Source: Vibrio galatheae (lineage in GTDB: Bacteria; Pseudomonadota; Gammaproteobacteria; Enterobacterales; Vibrionaceae). Taken from it: 64,000 nucleotides of DNA. The notes beneath the pieces are model-generated. The model saw only the letters and a program-made list of their open reading frames with translations, did no database searches and was not told the origin of the DNA. A program made the position numbers and the translations under genes. Positions 35,844 through 44,440 of this stretch are shown one piece after another; position 1 is the stretch's first letter, and each line of letters starts with the position of its first letter. The stretch lies in NCBI RefSeq assembly GCF_000967545.1, contig NZ_JXXV01000004.1, positions 1 through 64,000 on the forward strand, written 5' to 3'.

Positions 35844-36860
35844 TTAGCGAAAAATGGATTTGGTCGACTGCCTGACAATCAATTCAATTGGTGGAAGACG
35901 GGCTTGGTGGCGATTCCCACTCAGCAGATTGAGAATTGATTCTGCACATACCACGCCGACCTCTTCCACAGGTTGGCGCATCGTTGTCAGCGCTGGCGTA
36001 AAGTAATAGGAGGTAGGCAAATCATCAAAACCCACCACTGATACATCTTCAGGTACACGATATCCATGGTCATGGAGAGCTTTAATTACACCATATGCAG
36101 TTTGATCATTAGAAGCAAAAATCGCACTAAAGTGACTTTTAGATTCAATCAGTTGTTTGGTTAACTCGTAACCACTCTGACTGCTAAAGTCTCCCTGTTT
36201 GATCAGTTTTGGCTGAATCTTTATGCCCGCTTCTTGTAAGGCATTTTTGTAGCCGACAAATCTGGCGACCGCATCGGGTTGATTTAATAGTCCCTTGATA
36301 TGAGCAATATTGAGATGACCTTGCTGGAGCAGATGAAGCGTGGCCATATAACCACCGAGAACATTGTCGATATTAATACAACGAATGTTTTCACCGATGA
36401 CATCGTAGCCAACCGCGACGACAGGAATGGTTTTAGCGTACTCGTGGATTTGCGATTCAGTTAGGCTCCCCGTGACTATGATGACGCCATCGACATTGCT
36501 TTTCGCTAAGTAATCTAGGGCATGAGACTCAAGTTTATTTTTCCAATGACCCGTGGCGATAACCAAAGAGTAGCCTTGCCCATTCAAGACCTTTTCCATG
36601 TCATTCAGGATACGGCTGGTATGTGGGCTTTCTGGATTCTGAACCAACACGCCAATTGTCATTGAACGGGTATTGTGGCCCTGATTCATGCTGTAATTCG
36701 GTTGGTATCCAAGAGATTTAATTGCCAGCTCAATGCGGGTGCTTTTCTCATCTGATACATAAGTGGTTCGATTGAGAAAGCGAGAAACCGTACTCGGAGA
36801 GACGTTTGCTAATTTAGCAACATCATAAATTGACGGAGATTTGTTTTTTCTTGATTTCAT
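35844..36860 (-). CDS. LacI-family regulator (downstream end of beta-glucoside locus)
   Basis: The 338-residue repressor has an N-terminal helix-turn-helix (IYDVAKLANVSPSTVSRFLN), a hinge helix, and a periplasmic-binding-protein-like ligand domain (IGVLVQNPES, FASNDQTAYGVIKAL, VSVVGFDDLPTS). It is the second LacI-type protein of the locus and lies beyond the ABC ATPase gene, 128 bases away and after a hairpin. It probably senses a sugar of the same pathway, but its ligand is unknown. The DUF3080 gene follows almost immediately. Confidence 0.9.
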   Translation of the reverse strand: MKSRKNKSPSIYDVAKLANVSPSTVSRFLNRTTYVSDEKSTRIELAIKSLGYQPNYSMNQGHNTRSMTIGVLVQNPESPHTSRILNDMEKVLNGQGYSLVIATGHWKNKLESHALDYLAKSNVDGVIIVTGSLTESQIHEYAKTIPVVAVGYDVIGENIRCINIDNVLGGYMATLHLLQQGHLNIAHIKGLLNQPDAVARFVGYKNALQEAGIKIQPKLIKQGDFSSQSGYELTKQLIESKSHFSAIFASNDQTAYGVIKALHDHGYRVPEDVSVVGFDDLPTSYYFTPALTTMRQPVEEVGVVCAESILNLLSGNRHQARLPPIELIVRQSTKSIFR

Positions 36861-36950
36861 TAAAAATAAAACCAGTGTCAGCTAAGTGTTTCACATAAAA
36901 AGAGTGTATATGAGATCGACTGAGCGGTGAAGCCAATGAGAACCCGAACA

Positions 36951-36980
36951 GCAAGCTGACGTGTATCCACGCCAGCTTGC
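36951..36980 (-). terminator. Hairpin after the ABC ATPase gene (terminator or RNA end)
   Basis: GCAAGCTG-A-CGTG pairs with CACG-C-CAGCTTGC around a four-base loop. It begins 9 bases beyond the ATPase stop. There is no strong T-tract on the minus strand, so it may protect the mRNA end or attenuate read-through into the second lacI gene. Confidence 0.6.
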
Positions 36981-36988
36981 GCTAAGGG

Positions 36989-38083
36989 TTAGAAGTTCGC
37001 TAAAGAGTTTTCACTCAGCGCATCGAAGAGGTGAATAGCATCTAAGTCTAAATAGAGTGTTAACTCACTGACATCCACTTCTGCAGCCTGTGTTTCGACC
37101 ATTAATGGTTGTCCGGCGATTTCTGTTTTGAGTAGGATGCTGGCGCCAAGCAACTCTTTATCTTTAATTTTAACCGGTAACGGAATTACTCGGTTATGAT
37201 CGACCTGTTCTGCCCGCAAATGAATGTCGGTAGGTCTAACGCCAAAATGTAACGCTAGGTTCTTGGACGCGTGGGCATGGAAACGCTCCGGCAGTGGAAT
37301 ACGCACGTCACCGAGTTCAATCTGCCAATTATCATTTTCACCTATCAATTGTGCATCAAGCATGTTCATTGATGGGTTACCGATAAACTGAGCAACAAAT
37401 TTGTTGGCAGGGCGCTGAAATACTTCTGTTGGTGTACCAACTTGGGCGACATAGCCATCTTTAAGAATGACAATGCGATCTGCGAGTGTCATTGCTTCAA
37501 TTTGATCGTGAGTCACGTAGATGGTGGTGGTTTTCAATTCACGATGAAGCTGCTTAATTTCTTCGCGCATTGTTCCGCGGAGTTTTGCATCTAAATTTGA
37601 CAGCGGTTCATCAAACAAGAAGACCTTTGGCGTTCGAACCATAGCGCGCCCCATAGCCACACGTTGACGTTGTCCACCAGACAACTCTTTAGGCTTGCGA
37701 TCAAGCAGAGGATCCAGTTCCAACATTTTGGCTGCTTTGCGTACTTCGCTGTCAATCTTGTCTTTGGCCATGCCTTTCAGTTTCAAAGCGAAGGCGATAT
37801 TTTCGTAAACCGTCATGTGCGGGTAGAGTGCATAGCTTTGAAACACCATTGCTAAGTCTCTGTCTTTGGCATCGACTTTGTTCATTAGCTTGTCACCAAC
37901 AAGAATCTCACCAGCGGTAATGCTCTCAAGACCCGCTAACATGCGTAAGGTGGTCGATTTACCACACCCCGATGGTCCTAGGAATACCACAAACTCGCCG
38001 TCGTTAACGGTAAAGTCGAAATGTTTTACAACTTCAACGTCGTCGTAAGACTTCTTAATATTTTTGAATTCCACCTTAGCCAT
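36989..38083 (-). CDS. Sugar ABC transporter ATPase (MalK/UgpC/MsmX family)
   Basis: The 364-residue protein energises sugar import. It has Walker A GPSGCGKST near residue 37, the LSGGQRQRV signature, Walker B FLFDEPLSNLDAKLR, the H-loop THD, and a C-terminal OB-fold (TOBE) domain (about 235-360) typical of MalK-type ATPases. The start ATG overlaps the stop of the GH1 gene by one base (TAATG). It serves the two permeases and the binding protein of this operon; the solute is most likely an oligosaccharide with beta-glucosidic bonds (inference from the GH1 gene). Confidence 0.93.
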   Translation of the reverse strand: MAKVEFKNIKKSYDDVEVVKHFDFTVNDGEFVVFLGPSGCGKSTTLRMLAGLESITAGEILVGDKLMNKVDAKDRDLAMVFQSYALYPHMTVYENIAFALKLKGMAKDKIDSEVRKAAKMLELDPLLDRKPKELSGGQRQRVAMGRAMVRTPKVFLFDEPLSNLDAKLRGTMREEIKQLHRELKTTTIYVTHDQIEAMTLADRIVILKDGYVAQVGTPTEVFQRPANKFVAQFIGNPSMNMLDAQLIGENDNWQIELGDVRIPLPERFHAHASKNLALHFGVRPTDIHLRAEQVDHNRVIPLPVKIKDKELLGASILLKTEIAGQPLMVETQAAEVDVSELTLYLDLDAIHLFDALSENSLANF

Positions 38084-39432
38084 TACTGATTCTCCTCTCT
38101 GCGTTCAAGTAGCATATTGCGATAAGCGAGGGCACTTTGCTTCAGTGTTCGTTTTTGGGTCTGGTAATCGACGTGAACAATGCCAAAACGCTGTTTGTAA
38201 CCATAAGCCCATTCAAAGTTGTCCATCAAACTCCATGCGAAGTAACCGTCAACTTTCACGCCAGCCTTGATAGCTGCATCTAATGCCTCAAGGTGAGTTT
38301 GGAAATACATCACGCGTTGTTGGTCGTTGACTTCACCGTTCACACAGTTGTCTTCACCCGCTGCTCCGTTTTCTGTGATGTAGAGCGGTGGCAGGTTGTC
38401 ATAACGTTCATTCAGACGTAGCAATAAATCGGTCAGGGCTTGAGGGTAGATTTCCCAACCAATGAAGGTATGTTCATTGGTTGGTTGTGGTACCTCTTGG
38501 ATATCGCCGTTTTCATCAAATCGTACGACGCAACGGGTATAAAAATTGATGCCAATGAAGTCTAAATCGCTGCGAATAATATCGAGGTCACCTTCTAAGA
38601 TCATGGGCATATTGTGGGATTGGCGATCTAGGACAGCCTGAGGGTATTCACCTTTTAGCACCGGATCCATGAACCAATGAAAACCTTCCGCATCAGAATA
38701 TTCAGCGGCTGCGATATCACTGTCATTGAGTGGGTACGCTGGCGTAGCATTGAATACACATCCATGCATGGAGTTTGGTGCGTTTTTGCGTAAATGCGGC
38801 ATGGCTAAACCGTGGGCAAGCATCAGGTGGTGCGCAGATAAGAACCCTTCTCTCTCTCCCTTGATTCCTGGTGCGTGAATTCCCCAACGATAACCTAGGT
38901 ATGATGCACAGAATGGTTCGTTCAATGTGGCGTATGAATCAATTTTGTCGCCGAAGTATTCGCTAACCACTTGGGCGTAATATTCAAACTTGTAGGCCGT
39001 TTCGCGGTTGAGCCAGCCACCTTTGTCTTCTAAGTATTGTGGTAAGTCCCAGTGATATAAGGTTACAAACACTTTCAGGCCACGTGCGTGGCACTCATCA
39101 ATGATTTGTTCGTAAAACTTCAGCCCTTCTTCATTGACTTGACCATCATGAGGAACGATTCTTGGCCAAGCCATTGATAGTCGATACGCATCGACACCCA
39201 GCCCTTGAATCATCTCAATGTCTTGCTGCCAAAGGTGGAAATGGTCGCACGCTACGTCACCGTTATCGGCGTTGTCAACGGCACCTGGTTTGTTGCAAAA
39301 AGTATCCCAAATGGAAGGGGTACGCCCGCCAAGTTGAGCTCCACCCTCAATTTGATAAGAGGAGGTAGCGACACCAAATAAGAACTCTGGGCGACGTAAT
39401 TTTGAATCTGATGGAAGTTGAAATTTATTCAT
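38083..39432 (-). CDS. GH1 family beta-glucosidase
   Basis: The 449-residue cytoplasmic enzyme (no signal peptide) has the family 1 N-terminal signature FLFGVATSSYQIEGG, the acid/base Glu in TLNEPF near residue 170, and the nucleophile Glu in ITENGAA near residue 353. It is expected to hydrolyse beta-glucosides such as cellobiose or laminaribiose after import. It lacks the extra subdomains of 6-phospho-beta-glucosidases, and the locus is ABC rather than PTS, so unphosphorylated substrate is expected. It lies between the permease and ATPase genes. Confidence 0.94.
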   Translation of the reverse strand: MNKFQLPSDSKLRRPEFLFGVATSSYQIEGGAQLGGRTPSIWDTFCNKPGAVDNADNGDVACDHFHLWQQDIEMIQGLGVDAYRLSMAWPRIVPHDGQVNEEGLKFYEQIIDECHARGLKVFVTLYHWDLPQYLEDKGGWLNRETAYKFEYYAQVVSEYFGDKIDSYATLNEPFCASYLGYRWGIHAPGIKGEREGFLSAHHLMLAHGLAMPHLRKNAPNSMHGCVFNATPAYPLNDSDIAAAEYSDAEGFHWFMDPVLKGEYPQAVLDRQSHNMPMILEGDLDIIRSDLDFIGINFYTRCVVRFDENGDIQEVPQPTNEHTFIGWEIYPQALTDLLLRLNERYDNLPPLYITENGAAGEDNCVNGEVNDQQRVMYFQTHLEALDAAIKAGVKVDGYFAWSLMDNFEWAYGYKQRFGIVHVDYQTQKRTLKQSALAYRNMLLERREENQ

Positions 39433-39446
39433 TGTTATAAACCTTT

Positions 39447-40328
39447 TTAGCCTTTAACTGCGCCTGACGTCAGGCCGCTAATCATTTGTTTAGATGCAAA
39501 TAGATAAGTGATCACCAGTGGGAGAATAGAGATCGTCGTACCAAGCATGACAGCCCCCCAAGGTGTGTTTGGAATGCCTTGTACACTGCGCAGTGCTTGC
39601 GTAATGACATAGTTTTCTGGTGTCGTTAGTACAACCAAAGGCTGCATAAACATGTTCCAGAAAAACACAAACTGTACGATAGCAAGCGTTGCCAACGCCG
39701 GTTTCATCAGTGGCAGAACGACACTCCAGTATGTTCTGAATTCACCTGCTCCATCGAGTTTAGCAGCTTCTAGCAGCTCTTTTGGCACCGAGGCCACCAC
39801 GTGTTGACGCATTAAGAAAATGCCAAACGGTGTAGTGGTGAAAGGCAGCCACACCGCGAGATGGTTATCGAGCAAACCAAGGAATTTGACGATCATGAAA
39901 TACGGGATAAGGCTCAACACCGGAGGGATCATCATTGAACCAACCAACATGCCAAATAGCAGGGTCTTACCTTTAAATTTGTAGACCGCGAAAGCGTATC
40001 CACCCATGCTACAAAACAGCAGCGAAATGGTGGTGCCCAGAAAAGCAATGTAGATAGAGTTAAACATCGCCTGCCAGAAAGGCATAATTTCTAATAGCTT
40101 GGCATAGTTGATTGCTAAGCTGTCTCCGATGGCAAAGCTGATGCCAGAACCAAAAATCTCTGTTCTGTCGCGTGTGGATAACAATGCCGACCATAGAAAT
40201 GGAAATACGGTCATAATGGCAGATACAATCAGCACTACTGCGAGTAAGGCCATCAATAGCTTAGTCAATAGCTCAACGCTACGTTCACTTGGTTTCCAAC
40301 GAGGAGAAGTCATAGAGTTAGTTGTCAT
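39447..40328 (-). CDS. Sugar ABC transporter permease (MalG type)
   Basis: The 293-residue inner-membrane protein has six predicted TM helices and the EAA loop of the permease family (EAAKLDGAGEFRTYWSVVLPLMKPALATL), where it contacts the ATPase. It belongs to the CUT1 (MalG-like) class. Its start lies next to the stop of the upstream permease gene and 14 bases before the GH1 gene. It works with the MalF-type permease to form the channel. Confidence 0.92.
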   Translation of the reverse strand: MTTNSMTSPRWKPSERSVELLTKLLMALLAVVLIVSAIMTVFPFLWSALLSTRDRTEIFGSGISFAIGDSLAINYAKLLEIMPFWQAMFNSIYIAFLGTTISLLFCSMGGYAFAVYKFKGKTLLFGMLVGSMMIPPVLSLIPYFMIVKFLGLLDNHLAVWLPFTTTPFGIFLMRQHVVASVPKELLEAAKLDGAGEFRTYWSVVLPLMKPALATLAIVQFVFFWNMFMQPLVVLTTPENYVITQALRSVQGIPNTPWGAVMLGTTISILPLVITYLFASKQMISGLTSGAVKG

Positions 40329-40329
40329 C

Positions 40330-41319
40330 TTATTGTTCTCCTAAGCCTTTTTTACCAAAGAAGATGAATTGAATAGCAGTACAACCGGCTATCAGCATAA
40401 ATAGCAGCCATGAAATAGCCGATGCTGTGCCCATTTCTAACCACTCCCAACCCACTTTGTAGAGGTACATAGAAATCGTTAAACCTGATTGACCCGTACC
40501 ACCAGTACCACGCGTTAGAACAAATGGCTCTTCAAAGAGCTGCAGATTACCTATGATGGTCATAGTGACAGCAAAGAAAATAAATGGGCGAATCATCGGT
40601 AGTGAAATGCTCCAGAAACGTCGCCACGCATTGGCACCATCCATACGAGCGGCTTCGAGAATATCTTTCGGAATCGTCATTAAGCCTGTGGTGTAGAGCA
40701 CAAGGTTGAAACCCGTGTATTTCCAAAACACCATAATCGCGATTGAAGGTTTGACTAAAGTAGCATCATCTAACCAACGAATAGGTTGGTAGTCATTGAC
40801 CCAAGAGAACGCCCAGCCCAATAGCGAGCTATCTGCTAATGCGATTAAGCTTTGGTTTATGATCCCTGAGTTTGGTGAATACATGTTGAAGAAAATCAGC
40901 GATGCAGCGACCGTTGAAGTAATAAATGGTAGAAAGTACGCCGATGTTAACCAGTGGCGGAAACGGTCACCGAGTGAAACTAAAATATAGGCGACAGGTA
41001 GCGCGACAAGGTGTTGAGCGACACCCGAAGTGATAGCAAGCCAAAGCGTATTTTTTAGTGAGCGCCAAAGCCAAGGGTCAGTTAGGGCAATATAGTAGTT
41101 TTCTAGCCCAACGTAATCCATTGCACCTAGTCCTTCGACTGGGTTCCACTCGTGAAATGACAAATAGATAGAAAAGAGTAGTGGGAAGATCCCAAATACA
41201 GAAAAAATAATCAAAAACGGCAGCAGGAACCCATACGGTGTAAGCGCTTTCAAACTCAGGCGAGAAAAAAGGCTTTCTTGTTGTGAATTATCCATAACCT
41301 TGCTCGCGGTATGATTCAT
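40330..41319 (-). CDS. Sugar ABC transporter permease (MalF type)
   Basis: The 329-residue protein has an N-terminal cytoplasmic part and about six TM helices, with the EAA motif EAARMDGANAWRRFWSISLPMIRP. It is the MalF-like partner of the CUT1 permease pair. It follows the binding-protein gene after a 61-base gap holding a hairpin, and touches the second permease gene downstream. Confidence 0.92.
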   Translation of the reverse strand: MNHTASKVMDNSQQESLFSRLSLKALTPYGFLLPFLIIFSVFGIFPLLFSIYLSFHEWNPVEGLGAMDYVGLENYYIALTDPWLWRSLKNTLWLAITSGVAQHLVALPVAYILVSLGDRFRHWLTSAYFLPFITSTVAASLIFFNMYSPNSGIINQSLIALADSSLLGWAFSWVNDYQPIRWLDDATLVKPSIAIMVFWKYTGFNLVLYTTGLMTIPKDILEAARMDGANAWRRFWSISLPMIRPFIFFAVTMTIIGNLQLFEEPFVLTRGTGGTGQSGLTISMYLYKVGWEWLEMGTASAISWLLFMLIAGCTAIQFIFFGKKGLGEQ

Positions 41320-41337
41320 AGTAACGACCTCTAGTCA

Positions 41338-41357
41338 GGAAGGCGTAACCGCCTTCC
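41338..41357 (-). promoter_or_regulatory. Intercistronic hairpin between binding-protein and permease genes
   Basis: GGAAGGCG-TAAC-CGCCTTCC forms a perfect eight-base stem with no T-run after it. Such hairpins after binding-protein genes (as between malE and malF) stabilise the upstream mRNA and raise binding-protein levels relative to permease. Confidence 0.65.
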
Positions 41358-41380
41358 TTTCTTACCAAACAAGTAACCAA

Positions 41381-42625
41381 TTAAAGATTGCGAGTACGAC
41401 GTTTAATCATGCGCTCGGCTTCTTTCAGGGCAGTCTTAATGTCTTTTCCTTCATCAAGAACTTCCATTAGAGCATTCTCCAAAATGATGGAACGAGCGAC
41501 GTGATCACCTTTAGCTGGAGCGACTGGCTTGATGTTTTTCGCAACATCAGCAAACAATAAGCGTGCTTTTTGTCCGCCTAAGAATGGCACTTCTTTTTGG
41601 AATAAGGCGTCATCGTATGTTGTAGTATTGGCTGGGAAGGCCGCGATAGTTTCAAAGTGTTTTAGCTGGATGTCTCTGCGTGTTGTCATGTACTCAATCA
41701 GTTTCCATGCTTCATCTTGATGTTGTGACTGAGTTGGAATAGACAGGAATGAACCGCCCCAGCTGCCATAGATTCCATCTGGTAAGTGAGAAACGCCCCA
41801 TTTACCTGCAGTTTCAGGTGCAATCCAGTTGTTCAAATGGCCTAGCAGCCAAGCCCCAGAAAGTTGGGTCGCAAACGTGCCATTTCGGAAGCCTTCATAC
41901 CATTCGTTAGACCAAGCTAGAATGCGGGCATCTAAGCCTTTATCACGAATTTCTTTCGCTACTTCAAATGCATGAACAAAACGCTCTGAAGTCACCACAG
42001 GCTCACCTTTGGCATCAAAGTAGAGGCCTTCACCTTCTGGGACGGTAGTGAAGATGATTGCTTGAGCCACGTCAGCCGCCGAGGCAATGAGGTAAACATC
42101 TTTTTTCTTGAGTTCTTCACCTGCTTTGATGTACGAATCCCAGTCTGTAATGGCTTGCTTGACATCAACACCTGCATTTTCAAAGACGTCCGTGCGGTAG
42201 TACATTACACCTGGACCTAAGTCGACTGGCATACCGTAGATGTCGCCGTCTGAACCTTTCCCTTGCGCCCACGCGTATGGTGCAAAGCTTTCTGCGTATT
42301 TATCTGCACCATATTGCTCAGATAGGTTTACCAGTCCGCCAGATGCGACAAAAGGACCAATCTTCTCAACATCAACAACAATAACGTCGCCAGCGCCTGA
42401 ACCTGTCGCTAGGTTGGTTGTTAGCTTAGTGTGGTGGTCACCATGGTTATTCATTAGGTAATCGACTTTAATCCCTGTCTCTTTTTCGAAATCAGGCAGT
42501 ATCACTTTTAAACTGCTGTCGAAATCTGGAAAACCATCAAAGCGAATATTGGTATCAGCAGCATTAACTGTTGTCGCCATTCCAAGTGCGGTAACAGTGG
42601 CAATTGTTAGGGTTTTGAGTTTCAT
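41381..42625 (-). CDS. Sugar-binding protein of the ABC transporter (CUT1 class)
   Basis: The 414-residue periplasmic protein has a clear signal peptide (MKLKTLTIATVTALGMATTVNA, probable cut before ADTN). The mature part is a CUT1 solute-binding protein: IRFDGFPDFDSSLKVILPDFEKETGIKVDYL, GDVIVVDVEKIGPF, TFATQLSGAWLLGHLNNW, WGGSFLSIPTQS. It captures the sugar and docks on the two permeases. It is 10 bases downstream of lacI and is probably the best-expressed gene of the operon. Confidence 0.93.
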   Translation of the reverse strand: MKLKTLTIATVTALGMATTVNAADTNIRFDGFPDFDSSLKVILPDFEKETGIKVDYLMNNHGDHHTKLTTNLATGSGAGDVIVVDVEKIGPFVASGGLVNLSEQYGADKYAESFAPYAWAQGKGSDGDIYGMPVDLGPGVMYYRTDVFENAGVDVKQAITDWDSYIKAGEELKKKDVYLIASAADVAQAIIFTTVPEGEGLYFDAKGEPVVTSERFVHAFEVAKEIRDKGLDARILAWSNEWYEGFRNGTFATQLSGAWLLGHLNNWIAPETAGKWGVSHLPDGIYGSWGGSFLSIPTQSQHQDEAWKLIEYMTTRRDIQLKHFETIAAFPANTTTYDDALFQKEVPFLGGQKARLLFADVAKNIKPVAPAKGDHVARSIILENALMEVLDEGKDIKTALKEAERMIKRRTRNL

Positions 42626-42635
42626 CTTATTGTCC

Positions 42636-43643
42636 TTAATTGACTTTATTTAGTTGTTTTACTGAACTTCTTGGCACTAGGGTAGGTGACAGTCTGAAGT
42701 TCACATCTCGCTTGCTTTTGTTGAGAATTTGAATGACCAGTTGAACTGCTTCGGCACTCATTTGCTCAATAGGGAAATTGACTGTAGTAAGAGGTGGCGT
42801 GATATATCGAGCAAATAAAATATCATCGAACCCAATTAATGAAATTTGCTCAGGAACTTGAATTTCGTGCTCTTTCAATACCTCAAAGGCGCCGAAAGCC
42901 ATGTGATCATTGCAGGCAAATACGGCGGTGAATGGGTGCTGTCGCTTAAGGAGTTTTTGCATCGCACTGACTCCTGATTCTTCGGTAAAACCGGCCTCTG
43001 CAACCAATGCTTCGTCGAACATGATTCCCGCCTTTTCAATGGCTTTGCGGTAACCCTGCAGACGCCCCCGCGCATCAGATTTGTCCAGAGGGCCGGTGAT
43101 ACACGCGATGTTGCGATGCCCCATTCGCAACAAGTATTCGGTAGCCAGTTGACCACCGAATTCGTTATCTATTTCAATACAGTTTTGCGCCAGCTCCGGA
43201 ATGAACCGATTGACCAGAACCAGTGCGACACCTTTGTTTTCGAGATCGGTTAAGTAGTCATCGGTGAGGTGCTGAGTATGGAGTATCATGGCATCTACTC
43301 GTCGCCCAAGTAAAAATTCAACCGACTCGCGCTGGCCTTGTTCAGTGTTCGAACCTGCCGTGACGACTACGTGGTAACCCAAACGACGCAGCTTTTCTTC
43401 TAGGTTGTGTAAAATGCCTGAATAAAATGGACCGCCTAGCTCAGGAACAATGATGCCAATGCTGCCTGTACGGCTAGATGCGAGAGCCTGTGCAATCGAA
43501 TTTGGTCGGTAGCCAAGTACCTGAATCGCTTTTTCAACTTTGAGCTTCTTGTCATGGCTAACACGACTAGTGCCATTGATAACGCGCGATACAGTTGCTT
43601 GTGAAACACCTGCATATTCAGATACATCTTTGATGGTTGCCAC
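42636..43643 (-). CDS. LacI-family regulator leading the beta-glucoside operon
   Basis: The 335-residue repressor has an N-terminal helix-turn-helix (TIKDVSEYAGVSQATVSRVINGT), the hinge helix (NSIAQALASSRTGSIGIIVPELGGPFYSGI) and a sugar-binding core (FACNDHMAFGAFEVL, ISLIGFDDILFARY). It is the first gene of the operon and probably controls its own promoter through the dyads at 43692 and 43823. The inducer is likely the imported sugar or a product (inference). Confidence 0.93.
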   Translation of the reverse strand: MATIKDVSEYAGVSQATVSRVINGTSRVSHDKKLKVEKAIQVLGYRPNSIAQALASSRTGSIGIIVPELGGPFYSGILHNLEEKLRRLGYHVVVTAGSNTEQGQRESVEFLLGRRVDAMILHTQHLTDDYLTDLENKGVALVLVNRFIPELAQNCIEIDNEFGGQLATEYLLRMGHRNIACITGPLDKSDARGRLQGYRKAIEKAGIMFDEALVAEAGFTEESGVSAMQKLLKRQHPFTAVFACNDHMAFGAFEVLKEHEIQVPEQISLIGFDDILFARYITPPLTTVNFPIEQMSAEAVQLVIQILNKSKRDVNFRLSPTLVPRSSVKQLNKVN

Positions 43644-43691
43644 TCAACACCTCTACAACGAGTTCGCTAGTTTCGTATTAGTAATTTGATT

Positions 43692-43705
43692 CGAAACCGC
43701 TTTCA
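43692..43705. promoter_or_regulatory. LacI-type operator O1 near the transcription start
   Basis: On the minus strand the site reads TGAAAGCGGTTTCG, matching LacI-family dyads (TGAAAGC/GCTTTCA) at five of seven half-site positions. It lies immediately after the predicted transcription start (near 43707), so a bound repressor would block initiation. Confidence 0.6.
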
Positions 43706-43713
43706 TGAGGCCA

Positions 43714-43755
43714 TTATTAGAGATCTGAACTCTTGGTTACGTGAGAGTGGTCACA
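43714..43755 (-). promoter_or_regulatory. CRP-dependent promoter of the beta-glucoside operon
   Basis: CGTGA-GAGTGG-TCACA (43740-43755) matches the CRP consensus at 9 of 10 positions. A -10-like TAATAA follows on the minus strand (43714-43719), predicting a start near 43707. The CRP site is then centred at about -40.5, the class II activation position. This implies glucose repression of the operon. Confidence 0.7.
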
Positions 43756-43822
43756 CTCAAATTAGCGCTAAGTTACCTGAATTATTAAAGGATGAAGCAG
43801 TATGCAGTTTGATATTGTCTTA

Positions 43823-43835
43823 TGAAACCGTTTCA
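43823..43835. promoter_or_regulatory. LacI-type operator O2 (distal)
   Basis: TGAAAC-C-GTTTCA is a perfect odd-centred dyad about 130 bases upstream of O1. Two operators at this distance allow repression by DNA looping. Confidence 0.55.
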
Positions 43836-44007
43836 CAGAGTGGTTATTTTGTATACTCTTAGGTTCGCTATTTATACTAATCAAGATAAGTAAGTGTTCA
43901 GATAATTGCGCAGGGGAAATTGCTTGGAGCAAGGCATAGATTGCAGCCCGCTAGTTGGCCTACCTACAAAGTTTTTAGCGACGCCATCAGTCGGTAAAAA
44001 TAAAAAA
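43836..44007. other. Intergenic region between operator O2 and the porin relic
   Basis: No coding sequence is evident. The stretch around 43915-43980 looks like a short family of Vibrio intergenic sequences I recall only vaguely, so I make no claim. Confidence 0.3.
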
Positions 44008-44026
44008 GAGCCGCTTGATGCGGCTC
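44008..44026 (-). terminator. Minus-strand terminator of a lost carbohydrate porin gene
   Basis: GAGCCGC-TTGAT-GCGGCTC with an A-tract on the left, so on the minus strand it ends in a T-run. The only coding sequence ahead of it is the porin tail at 44103-44210. Confidence 0.85.
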
Positions 44027-44102
44027 AATGAAGCTGGAGTTAATTTAATACTGCTAGCGCAATGCTGCCTTTCGCTAGCAAAAAATTGAAAAGTATTAGT
44101 GG

Positions 44103-44210
44103 TTACCACCAAGCTTCGAACATGGCACCCAGCGCGACAGTATCTGCCGTTACCGTTGTTGTACTTGGCCCTTTTGTCTCTACATCACGTAAAAGTATTT
44201 GATTCTGTAT
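44103..44210 (-). pseudogene. C-terminal remnant of a LamB-like carbohydrate porin
   Basis: On the minus strand, 35 codons end with TVALGAMFEAWW and TAA (44103-44105). LamB-type maltoporins close with the same pattern: Phe/Leu-Gly-Ala-x-x-Glu-x-Trp-Trp at the C-terminal beta-strand. The frame is blocked by a TAA upstream near 44211, so only the last strand and a periplasmic turn survive. A good minus-strand terminator lies 80 bases downstream. Upstream on the same strand a short start-like MKSFKIA then TGA (near 44217-44240) might be the old signal-peptide start, implying a large internal deletion; that is inference. The neighbouring ABC locus makes a sugar porin sensible. Confidence 0.6.
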
Positions 44211-44229
44211 GCGTTAAATCAGGCAATTT

Positions 44230-44277
44230 TGAAAGATTTCATAATAGTGAAAGGTTTCATAATAGTGAAAGGTTTCA
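44230..44277. repeat. Tandem 18-bp repeats containing TGAAA-N2-TTTCA dyads
   Basis: Three direct copies of TGAAAGRTTTCATAATAG start at 44230, 44248 and 44266; the third is cut after 12 bases. Each has the perfect dyad TGAAA-GG-TTTCA (the first has GA in the middle). The half-site TGAAA is shared with the LacI-type operators of the locus, though the spacer differs. Confidence 0.75.
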
Positions 44278-44440
44278 GTTTGATTCCGATTTTGTTCTCA
44301 AGCTAAGTCCGCAATATGATTGAAGTTATCAATGACTGGTGGAGAGTGCTTAGTATAAGAAGCACTCTCGTCGCCAGTGTGTTTTTCACTACACTCACAA
44401 ACTGGTACTCTATCGGCAACTATGTTTACGTTGCTCAGTT

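Noticed and set aside
43900-43990. Possible Vibrio intergenic repeat element
   Set aside because: It resembles sequences I only vaguely recall, and there is no second copy in the window to support it.
44230-44277. The 18-bp tandem repeats as a CRISPR-like array
   Set aside because: The repeats are immediate tandem copies without variable spacers.
44099-44323. Plus-strand open frame of 74 codons with repeated ERFHNS
   Set aside because: The repeat is produced by the 18-bp DNA repeats, and the minus strand has the porin tail and a terminator, so the plus frame is probably spurious.
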